NCBI RefSeq assembly: GCF_964204645.1 | Contig: NC_134033.1 | Location: forward strand, 13,208,155 to 13,272,154 | Length of the DNA stretch: 64,000 bases | Reading direction: 5' to 3' | Source of the DNA: Tubulanus polymorphus | Lineage: Eukaryota > Nemertea > Palaeonemertea > Tubulaniformes > Tubulanidae | Part shown: positions 13,712 to 26,401 of the stretch, one piece after another | Layout: each line of letters begins with the position of its first letter | Numbering within the stretch: position 1 is the stretch's first letter | Made by a program: the position numbers and the translations under genes | Notes under the pieces: model-generated | What the model was told of the DNA's origin: nothing | Databases searched by the model: none | Seen by the model: only the letters and a program-made list of their open reading frames with translations

Positions 13712-15372
13712 AAAGCACGGGGCGAAATTGAAAATTCTTGGAAATGGATAAACTTCCCTTTGAATAGTACGCCATTACTGAAGTGCATTTTGCCTTATGA
13801 TCCGAACAGAAAAGAGAAATGAAAGTAAGTTGATTATATGCCATCTACCAGTTGTAATACTTTTTATTCGATTATGATATTGAACATTTATTCGTTGTTA
13901 TTGCTCTAAGTACAACATCGTCCATCTATTTTTGGACAACATCGTGGGTTCGTTGACCACCACCAGTATGTACCGCAATTATTTCTGCGCCAACAAGGTG
14001 TTCCTCTTCTTTGCCTCATCCGAATTTCTGTTGATAGAAATGCTCGTAGAGCCGTGTTTGAAATTGTTTGAAAAATTCATCAGATATAACAGATATATAA
14101 TTTTGTACCAAGTAAAACGATTAGATTAATTTCATGCCGGATGTAACGAACTATCGGTTATAACGAACATACTTTCTGGTCCCGCGAAATTCGCCGTAAC
14201 GAGGTTTCACTCTGTAAAGAAGTAAGATAAGATAGATTATTTTATTACTCTCCAACCATTTTCATGGTACGTGGAGGAAAAAATGATTTTGTTTACAAAT
14301 ATTTACACATCAAGAAAAAATTTAAAGATTTTGAATAACATAACAAGGTTATTTACAATATATACAAATACAGTTTACTATTTACAATCGTCAGACTACA
14401 TGAGGGACCTATATACATCTAAACCATCTCTAATGAATTGTGCTAATTGAAAATTTGGAGTTTTTTATACCGTATATCAAAGTTTCTAAATGCGTCTAAA
14501 TTCGGAATGGTTTTGCGGGTACAGAAGGGTACAATCAAAGAGAAAATGGAATTCAATTTCCGTGTTTTTAACGCCCTCTAGTTGATTTTCAGTGAACTAA
14601 AGATACAAACGGTTCATTGCGTAGGATTGATGGAAGTTATCGAAGCCAATGAGTCAGCTGCAGTAGTTGAGGGTCCATGTCATTGTGATGTTGTGTTTGA
14701 CAATAATACTGATGAGAGAGTCCTCCACAATATAAACACAAAGCAAAAGAAAGCCAATACAACTTTACATCAACTTTACAATAACTTATTTTATTTTCTA
14801 TTCTTCATAGATTATAACATTTTCTATCCATGATTCATATGAGTGGAGTTTATTAGTTTTTTCTCTTGGTTTATGGACGGAATTTCTGAAGCACTTTTAC
14901 TAATTTAAACTATATATTAATTTTCCAATTCACTTACATTTATACCAAACAAAATATCAACTTAAAAAACCTTTGGAAGTTCATAAAAAAACATAACAAT
15001 CATCATTAAAAAATTTTCATTATAAGTGTTTTCCGTGGACACCATACCCACATGGCAAGTGGTTTGCTCAACAATTTGACAATTTAAATATTCGATGTCC
15101 CTGGTGAATATATACAGAAACCAACAACTTAATTGAACTCGCCACATAATAGAAAATATCATGAGCTACAATTTTGTAATCGTTTCTGGTAACAGAATAT
15201 GCCAACATATTAAGATAATATGGAACCACATGTTAATGTTAAATTAACCTTAATTAAATTAACCTTAATTTCTAAATTCTGAAAACTTCACTGAAGAACC
15301 GGGCTCCGAACCTAGTTGAGTAATGAGAGGTTGTCGGGTTACGGTACTCGACGTTTTTAAATGAAGAATAGT

Positions 15373-18300
15373 TTAATTCACTCGTACGACCGGTAACAAT
15401 CCTTGACCTTGGCCTTTTTTGTTATTTTTACGACTCGACGTTGATTGAGAAATTTCTAGTTTCATTTTTTCATTTTTCTCGACGAGACTCGTGACGTGGT
15501 GCGGCGGTTTCATCGCGTCCAGTTTCGGCGATTTCGGGAATTTCAGCAGATTCGACACTTTATTCAACAACGTTCTTGAAAATGAAATAAAACCATGGCA
15601 GATAATGTGTATTGGTAGATGATTTTCAAGTGAAATTCTGGTTAGTTATACCAACTGCATTCAATCTTATCCATACAGTTTGATTAGAAAAACTTACTCG
15701 ACTTGCGCTTTGACATCATTGATATATAACTGATCTTCATCAATCTCTCGCGGAGGTAACAACTCCGGATGCAACAACTGTAAAGTAAACATACAACTCA
15801 AAGAATTCATTTCTGCGAAAAAAGAAAATAAGGATTGGGCTAAACAAAAATGATACCTCGTTTCTCCGCAGCGGCCGGGTCATTTTTGTAAAATATGATA
15901 AAATTTATAAACAGTTCATTTCTATAGCGGCCGGGTCTGTTATGGTAAAATTGATCACGATTTAAAAAAAGAGTAATGTATAGGGTAGATAGGCGGCTGG
16001 CCGGGTCAACATTTAAGCTCAGCAGAGCGGGGAAACAAGGTATCAATTTTTTTTAGCCTTGCGCTCAGCCTTTATTTCATTCATTTCTTCTAACAACTCC
16101 TAGTGCTGATGAAACACCACAAACAGGAGCTAAAAATCTTATTATCTCTGCAGAATTTACAAATTGAAGATTGAGCTCAGCTATTCAGTTCATTTCTTTT
16201 TGTAAAATATTCCGAAAACTACTTTTTTTCTTCTCTATTTTCAAAATCATCTGCAATCATATACCTTCTCATTGATTCAAGGCATAATTGTAATATGAAG
16301 ATGTTCTAGAAGTAGTTTAGTTACCTTCAACCTTGTGCCGACGTTGAAACGACAGCTTTTATCCTTTGCGCGGAAAGTTAACGCTATTTTCTCTTGGCTG
16401 ATTACTCGTATGCTCAAGAAGCTGTTGACGGCGAAACAGATCGGTTGAAACGGCGGCGCGTGAACGTGTGTCAGGAAATCTTTCCACGTCCAACGTCGCT
16501 TACGAGCTCCCTGCATGTCGTGTTCGATTCCACCTAGTTGATCGAGATGCAACCTGAAATGAAAATAAATCGTTTAAAATATTTCTAAATTTCAAATGAA
16601 CTGCTCGAGCACAGCCCACGGGAGGACTGTGGATATGTGTTTAAGTTCTAAATCCCGGTAGTAGCAGAGTTTCCTCGGTCAATGGTTCTTCTCTGACCTC
16701 TTCCTACCAATTGAGAAAGATCTTTCTTCAGAAGAACTCGACATGAAGAACGTTTGTGCCCATCTTTCATATTGGAACTGGATTAAAGTCCACACGTATG
16801 TGAAATCTGAAAGGTTTATACTTGTCTATTCACCTGAGAGATCCATTTTGATAGTAACAGCAGCCATATCCCGACGGCTCAAACGAAGCTAACAGAGGAG
16901 GCAGTAATCCACAGTCATCGTGCACGACATACGACAACTGACCACGATTTATACGACATATAACAATAGCAATATTTCCTGATGGATAACTGAATAATGA
17001 ATGTCAAGGAAGATGCTACAAAGGGTCAGAGTTGAGTGGTAGGTGTTCCACTCCAAGAAGCCAAGTTTCACGCAGGAGTAAAATAAAACTAGTTTACACA
17101 AGACCCAACCCTGGTTTATTGAAAGGATACAAGACGTTTCCGGAACCGTCTGGGAATATTGTAAGAAATTTTTTGCCATTGCCATAAAATCGTTGAATAA
17201 GCATCCGTCTGCGCCCCTAAAACAGAAGTAAACTTTCAGCAAGTGCATCGTAAGCGAATCGAAATTCCACAATAATGGCAGTGTAACCGGGTCGTGTTAA
17301 GCAAATCAGGGAGCCTAATATCCGGTTGCTAATGTACATGTACCTTTATGGCGTGAGGACGCCAAGCTTTCGATTGACGCTCAGTGTCGAGACCCTCTCC
17401 GTCGGCAGCATCCAAACGATCCCCGAATTCCAAGTCGTCCTCATCACCGAACTCAGACGTAAGCGGCTCAGCTTCAAATACATCCGCTAATTTATCTTGA
17501 TCACCCAGCGGCGAGGGAGGCCGAACTGTCCAACCCTCTTCGAGACATTTCTGAGATGATAGTTGGTAGTTGATTGTCTTCATTTGTCTCGCAACTGAAA
17601 ACATTTCGTAATCTAATTAAACTCATTCATTAATAAGATCAGTTCATCTTCAATTTTCAAATTATTTCTGAGAATCAAATCTTAACCAACTTTTAAGAAA
17701 ATGGTAACTGGAACTGGATTTTGGTATTTTAGAACTACCACCAGCAAAATTTCATGCAGTAATGCCAAGCGATGTACATGTATGTTCGAAATTAAAAAGC
17801 AGAGAAAATTTCTTTAGATCATGCAATAAAGACCTTAATATCCTTAGTTCGTAAGACCCTTATCAAACTTCATTAAAAAATGCAATTTTTAGGCAGGGGG
17901 TTAACCTCATGAAAAGGTTCTAACTTCAAGAATAAAAGAGAAAAAATGAAAACTTTTTTTTAGAAGTCAGAACATAACCTTTCTCGAGTAATCATGCCTA
18001 TTATTTAACATATATACTGGTAAAACCAGCATCCGCAAGCAATCATGGTCTAGTTATTCATATTGTATTGGGGAAAGACAGTTGGGCTTAAAAGCTTAAT
18101 ATTTTGTAATACAAAGTACCAGAAGACCCAGCTTCACAAAAATGCTTTAAAACCCTTCATATGGACATGAAATTAATGAAACGACCATTGTGTGATAGAA
18201 TTACTGGTTTCTCAGGTAAACGGAGAACGGAACTCCTGAAAACACGCAAGTCTAGAAGGTCAAATAATTGAAGTCTGAGAGGCTGGTCTAGACCTACGAG

Positions 18301-21300
18301 CAATTATCTAACGAGATGATTGCTCATGGCCTAGACTGAAGATTGACAGCTGTAATAATCCAACTTTACTACAACTCGATTAATTAAACTAAACGAATTG
18401 CAGCCTAAAATCATATTTTGTGAAACTGAGTCCTGTAGCGAAAGTGGAAAACTTAAGCTACTTTGACTAGTAGCTTTCGCCCCTGAGAGAGTATTATAGC
18501 TACGAGACATTAAGCAATGAATTTTCAACGTTAATGTCGTTTTTCTTACTATTGATTACTGACTCGACACGTGAAGATGCTGAAAAATACATCTGAATCA
18601 TTTTAATATTACATCCTGTTATTCTGTTGCAAAGTTGTGGGGGTAAATTCAACATTGCCATATCTGGGTAAACGTACCTGATACCCTTACAACTAAATTT
18701 TCAAAAAATATAATCAACTTAAACTGACAAAATGCATACAACATTCCGAACTCATGAATGGGTATTAAGTAAAAAGGAAACTGAAGTAAAAGCAGTCGAA
18801 TCTTGATTTTTAGTTCAGTTATACATAAGTGGAAGATGGAAATTGGAAGGCAGTCCAGCATTGCTGAAAGGCAATGAATGCAGAATAGCATAATTGGAAG
18901 GCGGACCAACATGGTTGAAAGGCATTCCAACATGGTTGGAAGGCATTCAAACATGGTTGGAAAGCAGTCCAATATGACCGCAAGGCATTGCAGCATGATT
19001 GGAAGGCAGGCAATGAAGGTAACCCAGCACCACTGGTAGACAATCCAACATGAGTGGAAAGCATGAATTGATTATTTTCAGTAAATTTTCATGAAAAGCT
19101 GATGATGCACCACTGGCTGAAGATTCGACCGCTAAAATCTTGAACAATGGAATAAGTGTAAGAAGTGATAGTAGAAATTAAACCTTGCGAAGTATCAACT
19201 CGACTCGGGCCCATTCTAGTGACTGGGATAGCGATTGGAGATGGCGCCAAATTACTGGCAGGTAACACCGATGCAGGATTGGGTGAAGGTGATACAGCAG
19301 TATCTGGAAGCTGGTGTTCTAAAAGCAAAAATTTAATAACCAGATACTTTTTTGTTTGGCATGGACATACATGCACATGTACGCATAACTAACATGCACA
19401 TGTAATTGATTAGGATAATACACATACATGGATACATGCTAAATACATTGAAACCTTGTTATAACAAACTCGAATGAAACATTTTCAACCCAAATATGAA
19501 AATCTAATCAATTCGATATCGTACCTACGGATTACATCAAACAGATTTACTAAGTTAAGAAGTTTGTTGTAAAGAGGTTCCATTGTAAGATGAAAGAAGG
19601 TTTACCGGAATATTGAAAGTACATGTATACAGGGAGAATAAGCTCGGATTATTTCTGGAAGGATAAACAAATACAGAATAATTCTGCATCAGAGAGTATG
19701 ATAATATTAGGTGTAACAATCGACAGAATGGGTTCTTAATAGGTCTACAGTACAAATACGTATTACAGTTACAACCAGGCAAAATATCTAATGAGAAACT
19801 GGTCGACTATAGCACTTTACTAAATAGTTTTGAACCTTTAAAGCAACTACGGTAATTGGGATTATATGAACTAGTAGGTAGACATGTAGAACAAGGTTTT
19901 ATACTTACGATCAGTAAACCTGCTCGCTGAGTCTGTCATAGCAATAAATGAATCAATATATGAATACATTTTTACATTACCGTATATGAGATCAAAGGAC
20001 TATGAAATTTAACAAAGACCTCTTCAGTAGGCTCCACCATTAAAAGTTGCTAGACTTGAGCGATATCAATGACAGATGGTATAGTCTTGAAGTAATCATT
20101 CAATGATTACTCCAAGGTATAATTATGTAGCGTAAATGGGTCAGATAAATGTTTCAAACAAACATCCCAGTTGAGCAGTTCTCCAAGTCAGTTAGATCCA
20201 ACTTCAGCTGAATCTGCTGCACTAAGGTTCTAAGTTGAATTAGTAGACTGAGTCTGCTATTGTGATCAAAGGAGTATTTTTCTGAGGATTTATAGTATTT
20301 TCGGTACTTACTCGAGAAGAAGTTTGATTGTTGAGCACCGCTGGCAGATGCCTGAGCGACGGCCTGTTGTTTCTGAAGCTCTCGTTCTCTCATTCTGCAA
20401 AACATACAAAAAACACGTAACATAGTAGTAATAGAGTTCATTTTCAATCGTTAATCCCTTAGAATGAGAATTCTTAGGGGCTAGTTTTATAGAGCAATAG
20501 GTTGAAAATCTGATACTTTCTCTAGCAAGATATCGAATTTGATAAATGCCTTATATCCCCTGCACCCCTCTCAGGATTAGAGAATTGATTCGACCAGGAT
20601 AGATTCGCTGTTCATCTTAGAAACCGAAAATTACTAGTGTAATTACTACAGTTAGTGAATCTAACCCCTCTAGGTTAGAATGTTGCCTCAGACTGATATT
20701 CACCTGAGTTGAGCGCGTTCTCTCGCAGCTCGTCTGGCCTGTTTACTGCCGTACGGCGCGTGCGGTTTGATGCTGATTTTACGATCTCGTTCGTTCTCCT
20801 TCACGAGTGGATGCGTCAATGTGAACTGCACGAACTCACGATAACCATCGCAGCAGTAGAGTTCCTCCGGCGATTTCAGTTTTTGGTCCGACTGCGATGG
20901 GAATGGCTTCACCCCGTTGCTGCAAAAATGACATTTACCGCTAGCCATTTCATCCATGATCTCTCTAATGCCCTGTTGCTCCAACAGAACATCGGGATCT
21001 TCGAGTTCGACCATTTTTTCCTCTGATTCACGTTTGTACTGAAAGAGTGGAATATGTGAATGATATTTCAACCTCAGAGCCTCGATTCACAAGATTCAAG
21101 CTATATAGAAATCTAAAATTCTTGTCTCAATTTGCTATCAGGTTTGAATCCCAGGCAATTACTGTACACACAGTAGATCTAAACAGACACATGTATCATA
21201 GGCATTATGTAAGCTTTACACAAACAGATAGATAAATACATACCTGCAGTATTTGGGGTGGGCCAATACTGGGAAGCATATCTTTTTCATTTACATCGTC

Positions 21301-24300
21301 TATAACTTTATCATTCTCATCGATGTCTGAAAACTGTCAAGATGACATCGGTTTAGAAAACATGGTTAAGATAAAGCATTTAAAGCTTGTAATACAAGGA
21401 AATCAACGGAAGGAGCTATTTTACATCATATGAAATGAGTATTTTCTCCTGGATTTTCTAAGGAGTAATAGACACTGCATAGTGAAACTCCTGAGCACTA
21501 ATATGTTGAATACAAACAATTCAAAGATGAAATTATAATGATTTGAATGATTAAGAAGCCCCAGAGTCCATCATCTGATGGTTCAAGTTCAAGTTGATTT
21601 GAAAACTATAACAACTGCGTTTACTTACATCAGAATCAGAACTAACATCCAGCATAGGTATACCATACTCATCATCAACAACAGCTTCTGGATAAACAGG
21701 ACTCGATGAACTTTCTTTCACCGGTAATTCCGAAGACGACGCTTTTCGTTTCGGTTTCTTGGCAGTTTTTTTCATTCCTGATCCGGTTTCTGGTTGTGCT
21801 GAACCTGCTATTTTATTGTTGGTTATGTTATCTTTGGTTTCAGCTGCAAATAGAATATATCACAGATTTGGTATAAAATATAGATAGACTATTCTGATAT
21901 TCGCCAAGACTAACTAGGATCTTAATTAGAAAATAAGTATTTAGAATTTTTTCATTTTCTTATGAATGTTAGGACAACATAGAACAGTATGCAACATGAC
22001 ATAAAGAAACCATGCTAAATTCTACTGTATTCTGGAAAATGGTTTTTTCAAAATGTTCTCGCAGAACCTCCACAATTTTTGGTATTTTTGGGATAGGCTC
22101 CTACAGTCTGAAAAAGGTCTAGAAAATGCATATTATCTAGAAATGAAAAAGCTTGACTCCACACCTGGTTTCACAAAAGAAATTTACCACTGGATCTGAA
22201 CTAAGATTTTGAGTTGGTAGCTGCAACGGGTTACTTACTTTGCTAAGTATGAGCTTGTTAAGCTACTGTTTCATAAAACTCGACGAGAGCCAAAATATGT
22301 CCCTTAATTGAGAAATAGGGCTGTTTTAATATAACTAGTTAGTAAAAGACCTTGAACCAGTTCCATGGTTGTGAGAAATAGATATGAGGCAATGAGAGCA
22401 AAAATATTTGAAAAAGATCTACACAATTACTGTGGAACTAATTCCAGCTTGTATTATAAGGGTAGGATTTCTATTTGATTGATATAGATCAAGAAATTCA
22501 TTAGAAAGTTGATGAAAGGTCTACTGCACCTAGCTATGCCATATGATTTTTTGAAAAACTGTACCTTTGCAGTGCTATACGCATACACCGGATAATTAAA
22601 GAAAAGATTGACATTACTACAATAAGACAATTTTAAGCAAGACGTTATCATGTGCTTGCATTAACAGGATGGCCACTTTCCGTCAATTTGCAAATCCCCT
22701 GAGTTTTCCCTGACTTTTCCATATGATCACGCAAAATTTCCCGAGTGAATCGGACAAATTTCTAGGTTTAAAATGTTACAATCATCCATTTTTCATTGAA
22801 TCACATAATGATAAAAAACACGCGGTCAAAAGCATTACCGGTATCCGAATTCCCTGAATTTTTCAGGATTTTGGTGAAATTTGGCAAATTCCCTTATTTT
22901 TCTATGATTCATTTTAGATTTTTCTGATTCCCTGAGTTTTCCAGTTTGTCCAGGTCAGTGGCTACCCTGTTCAAGAGGTAAAACTTCATAGATGATTAAA
23001 TCGGCGTGCTGAAGTAGTGAAAAGCGAGCGCATTATCAAAATCAGGCTTTTTTTCTACATCGAGGGGAAGCTACGTGAACCTACGCTCTTCATCGTGTTC
23101 GCCGATGTCTCGTTCGTCGGAGTCCGAGTCGGCGTAACTCGACTCGGTCAGCGTGTAACCATCCTCTTCGTCGGGTATCGACGTAAATCCTGAACCTGAG
23201 GGTATTAGTATCAAAACAATGACCAGACCATCACCAGAAAAAAGCAATCCAGCATTTTTCACTTTTTATCCCATATCAGATAACAGGCCATGCATAAATT
23301 AAGAAACGTAACTGCTGCGGGATCATTCATTTATTACGTACGCATTAGGGGAGGGGGGAGGGGTCAGTGCAATTGCGTACTGTAATGCTTGATGTATATG
23401 AAATAAATGGCCGATTTTGCGTACAGAGGGGGAGGGGGGTTGAAAAATTCAAATTTTATGCATACGTAATAAATGAATGATCCCTGCACGTACAGTGCTG
23501 GAACTTTACACACTGCCCCCAATTACAAATATGAATATACTCGTAGGTTGGCACGGGAAGTGTTACTCGAAATTGACCAATCAGCATTGAGCACAAAGCC
23601 GAATTTCTTCACACATTGCCAGCCACAAACAATGTCATTTCCGCGTGCCAGAATCTAAATATCTAATTGAAAAGTAGAAAGAAACAGCTACGAATATATT
23701 CGTAGTGGCACTGGTGATAGAACTGGAAATATGGGTACATGTAACCGGCAGTGAATGTGTTATCCCCTCCTCTTCACATGAACGCTATGGTAAGCATTAT
23801 GTAGATTGGATGCGCACTTTATGAATGACCTGAATCCTATTTCCACCACAAGCGAATTGCGTAACAATTTCTCAATCTAAAATACAGTAGACTTTGCCGT
23901 AATTGTTGTTACAGTCAACTGCAAAAAACTACAATCCACTGAATTCTATTTACAAAGATCACTTCTGACTTTCAATTCATTTGATTTGCTCAATTCCAGT
24001 TATAAAGCAGTCTAGTGTAGGAAACTGACCATTTTCAACGATTAGCCTGGTTAGAAAATGAAATAGTGTACCTATTCTTCCTGTGGATGACTCGGCGGTC
24101 GTTTGACTCGGGGCAGCTACGTTACCGCGAGTTTTCATATCCTCGAGCCAGCTCCATTCCGTCTGAGTTTCTATGGTAACCATTGTGTACTCGATTCCGT
24201 CGATACCGAGTTTTTTCGTCACCGATTTCGCGACTTGTTTCGTCGTGGCCGGACGCGAACTCTCGCTGAATCAGAATCAGAAAATAAAGCTGAATTTCTT

Positions 24301-25237
24301 CGGAACAAAATTTGAATAGGTAATTTTCATACAGAACTTTAACAGTATAAAAACCAACTCACCCATCGATGAAAGAAACAGTTTTTGACGAACGACTACC
24401 CGACGATTTTGCAGATGCGCGACTTTCTGATGTTTTGGGAGCCTTCATCGAAGTATCTACGTTATCAAGTTCGCTAGTTCCTGAAATGGTTTTAAGATGT
24501 ATTCAGGGGCAGAGCTATGAAAATAGCATAGTGGAGGTCCAGGTTTTTGGTAAAATTTGTCAAATTCCCTAAGTTTTTTCTAGATGTTTCTGATTTCTTG
24601 ATTTTTCCAGGTTTTCAAGGTCGGTGGCCGCCATGCACAATCTCATCCACGAATAATACACAATGCTTTAGATTAACCCTTTCAGTGCTGACTAATTAAT
24701 ACCCTATAGTGCTGGAGATAATTTGATAATTTTTAAAAATTCCACCCTAGTGTGTTGAATAAAGGAAATACCACTATAGCGCGTCTATACAACAGCGCAG
24801 TGTATCGTTAGTTACTAGTATTTCACTACGTTTGACAGGTGCTGCCATTTTTTACGACAGATAATTACTAATTACTAATAACATCAATACACCGCACTGC
24901 GGTGTAGACGCACTGAAAGGGTTAAAGGCTAAATCAATTAGGTAATAATCAACCTACCAGTGTCTTCTGCGATGGCGCCGTCGAAACTACGCGAACCAAT
25001 CGGCGGTAAAGGTTTACCCTTCGTGAATGACAGTTCACCGCTTTCGGAAGCGACCGCCTGACGACTGGCTCCGGTCGAATCCGGTTGACTTTTCGAAAAC
25101 GAAGATTTTTCCTCCTCCTGATTGTCTTTCGAGTCGTCCGCAAGCAAACGAACATTTTCGACGGTCAGCTCAGCACTTTCCGGTTGCCGCGCATTACGTT
25201 CATCGTTATCGGTAGATTCGGGCTTTTGATCGTCCAT
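15373..25237 (-). CDS. ERICH6: FAM194-domain protein (glutamate-rich protein 6-like)
   Basis: Fifteen coding exons on the minus strand: 25237-24958, 24480-24363, 24265-24072, 23189-23085, 21843-21629, 21333-21244, 21038-20704, 20394-20312, 19318-19184, 17594-17344, 17216-17131, 16989-16834, 16553-16325, 15777-15698 and 15574-15373. All phases agree and total 852 codons plus stop. The first ATG follows a likely 3' splice site near 25261, so an untranslated exon probably lies upstream. The N-terminal half is acidic, serine-rich and low complexity. Residues 370-397 contain CHFC and a later CC, a possible metal site. The FAM194 domain (~600-760) is assembled from four exons with the motifs FPDGSGNV, YPSGN, GYGCCYY, RKRRW and HAPPFQP. 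This identifies the ERICH6 family by sequence. Its biochemical role is unknown and vertebrate members are mainly testis-expressed. The C-terminus is basic. Confidence 0.87.
18831..19065. repeat. ~20-bp minisatellite in an intron
   Basis: About ten degenerate copies of a unit close to TGGTTGGAAGGCATTCCAACA lie head to tail in the intron between exons 9 and 10 of the FAM194-domain gene. On the minus strand they translate to repeats of CLPTML-type residues, but no splice sites use them. Confidence 0.7.
22665..22974. mobile_element. Terminal-inverted-repeat element (AACAGGATGGCCACT ends)
   Basis: The left end reads AACAGGATGGCCACTTTCC and the right end is the inverse form GTGGCTACCCTGTT. Internal segments rich in CCCTGAGTTTTCC recur in inverted arrangement. 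A related, shorter piece with GGTCGGTGGCCGCC lies at about 24530-24640. Both are in introns of the FAM194-domain gene. Confidence 0.55.
23319..23484. mobile_element. MITE with GGGATCATTCATTTATTACGTA ends, copy 1
   Basis: The ends GGGATCATTCATTTATTACG and its inverse ending GAATGATCCC enclose about 166 bp, with TGC on both outer sides as a likely 3-bp target duplication. A second copy lies at 37965-38126. The 3-bp duplication and GGG start suggest a PIF/Harbinger-type origin, which is inference. Confidence 0.75.
24677..24921. mobile_element. TTAA-flanked MITE, copy 1
   Basis: The ends CCCTTTCAGTGC and GCACTGAAAGGG are each flanked by TTAA (24673-24676 and 24922-24925). A 245-bp body carries internal GCAGTGCGGTGTA-type inverted motifs. 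TTAA targets and CCC ends are characteristic of piggyBac elements, so this is probably a piggyBac-derived MITE. It sits in intron 1 of the FAM194-domain gene. The same family occurs in MCM7 intron 2. Confidence 0.8.
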
Positions 25238-25900
25238 TTTGAATATCCTCGACACTTTCTGGAAAAATTATTCAAAATGGGGATGACACAGAGCACGATG
25301 TGCTGACCTGATGCATTTGGTTGTAGTTAGGGTTATAGTTTGGAAAGGTTAAGCGTGTAGGCCTATTTCCTCTTGAGTATTGCTTGGGTGTCAATTATGG
25401 AGAACTTTTCACTGCCAAAAAGGGCACTTTGATGTCGATGAGGCAATAGGCAACTGTGCTAATTTTCTTTGGACACAAAAGGAAAAAAGGGGTATACAAA
25501 AAAATGTGATGGACTTGCTCAAGTCTCACCACAAGTCCCCCTGGATCCGCCCCAGTGAGGTAGGCCTATTTTAATTTCTACACTGTCATTATGAAAATGG
25601 GAATTGGCTTGGATAATTAATAATTAGGTCCTAGCAGCTCCACTAACACTAACAACCAGTGTTTTTGACAGTTCACAATCACACCACCCACCCACAACAT
25701 TAACAACAAACAAATCAATACTAATGTACGCTCTCCTTTACCACTTGGCAAAAAAAATCAAATTCCTTACTACGTAAAATTCCAGTTGTTAGTCGTAGAA
25801 GTTTATAGGTCTACATGGAATTCATCCGATATTCGGAACGGGCTCTATGCGCAGTTGTTTACTTAAAAATTAACAACGGGAAAGCGATTTGCTTCTGTCA

Positions 25901-25911
25901 CCGCCATATTG
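25901..25911 (-). promoter_or_regulatory. YY1-like site, candidate promoter element of the FAM194-domain gene
   Basis: On the minus strand this reads CAATATGGCGG, close to the YY1 consensus AAnATGGCGGC. It lies about 650 bp upstream of the start codon in a locally more GC-rich stretch, where an untranslated first exon is expected. Matches this short also occur by chance. Confidence 0.25.
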
Positions 25912-26203
25912 TTTACATGTGGTTACCGCGAAACCACTAGTTGGTGGCAGCACTTTACGGTTCATCTTATCTGACGGGAATTTTCGACGAAGTATTGTTA
26001 CCTAAAGATGTAAACTGTGACAGGTGGTTTCTCGAGTCACGCGCACCGGAACAAACAAGACGCTCTTTCATGGAATAAACATGAATAAAAATATATTTCG
26101 TGAAGTTAGAAATTGATATCTGAGGTTGTCACGTTTATCGGCCGATCACGTATCGAATAAACACTAAATGAGTCACAAATCGTCTTCTTTTACCGCTACA
26201 TTA

Positions 26204-26214
26204 TATATAAAAGG
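26204..26214 (+). promoter_or_regulatory. TATA-box-like sequence on the plus strand
   Basis: The sequence TATATAAAAGG is a near-ideal TATA box. A plus-strand transcript starting about 30 bases on could splice into the methyltransferase gene (a 3' splice site lies just before its ATG) or could run antisense to the peptide gene. No transcript evidence is available. Confidence 0.25.
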
Positions 26215-26300
26215 CGCATTCGAAACAACAATCTGTATTTTTTCCATAAAAAGATTTTGCTGACTAAAAAACACTGTGTATTTTCGTGAATCTATATATC

Positions 26301-26306
26301 TTTATT
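26301..26306 (-). terminator. Polyadenylation signal AATAAA of the peptide gene
   Basis: On the minus strand AATAAA occurs about 96 bases past the stop codon of the secreted-peptide gene. It follows an 11-bp perfect stem-loop at 26318-26350. Confidence 0.55.
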
Positions 26307-26401
26307 TCTTATCAATCGTGACACTTCCAGTAAATGTCACGATTGTTGACAGTGATAACACGTTGGCAAGACAGTGCGGAATGTCGTTGGACGTTTTCAT
26401 T

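Larger units (their letters stand above)
11997..15372. other. Gene-poor interval with small repeats
   Basis: No convincing coding region was found on either strand between the receptor and the 3' end of the FAM194 gene. The interval holds a tRNA-like stretch (12205-12275), a TIR element (13546-13711), short TA runs and A/T-rich sequence. Open frames here (for example 13348-13629 and 14582-14833) show no recognisable motifs. Confidence 0.6.

Noticed and set aside
20709-21026. 105-codon plus-strand frame
   Set aside because: It is the antisense shadow of exon 7 of the FAM194-domain gene.
26318-26350. Stem-loop after the TGA as a SECIS element (selenoprotein)
   Set aside because: The stem is only 11 bp with an 11-base loop. 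It lacks the spaced non-canonical UGA/GA core and apical AA of SECIS elements.
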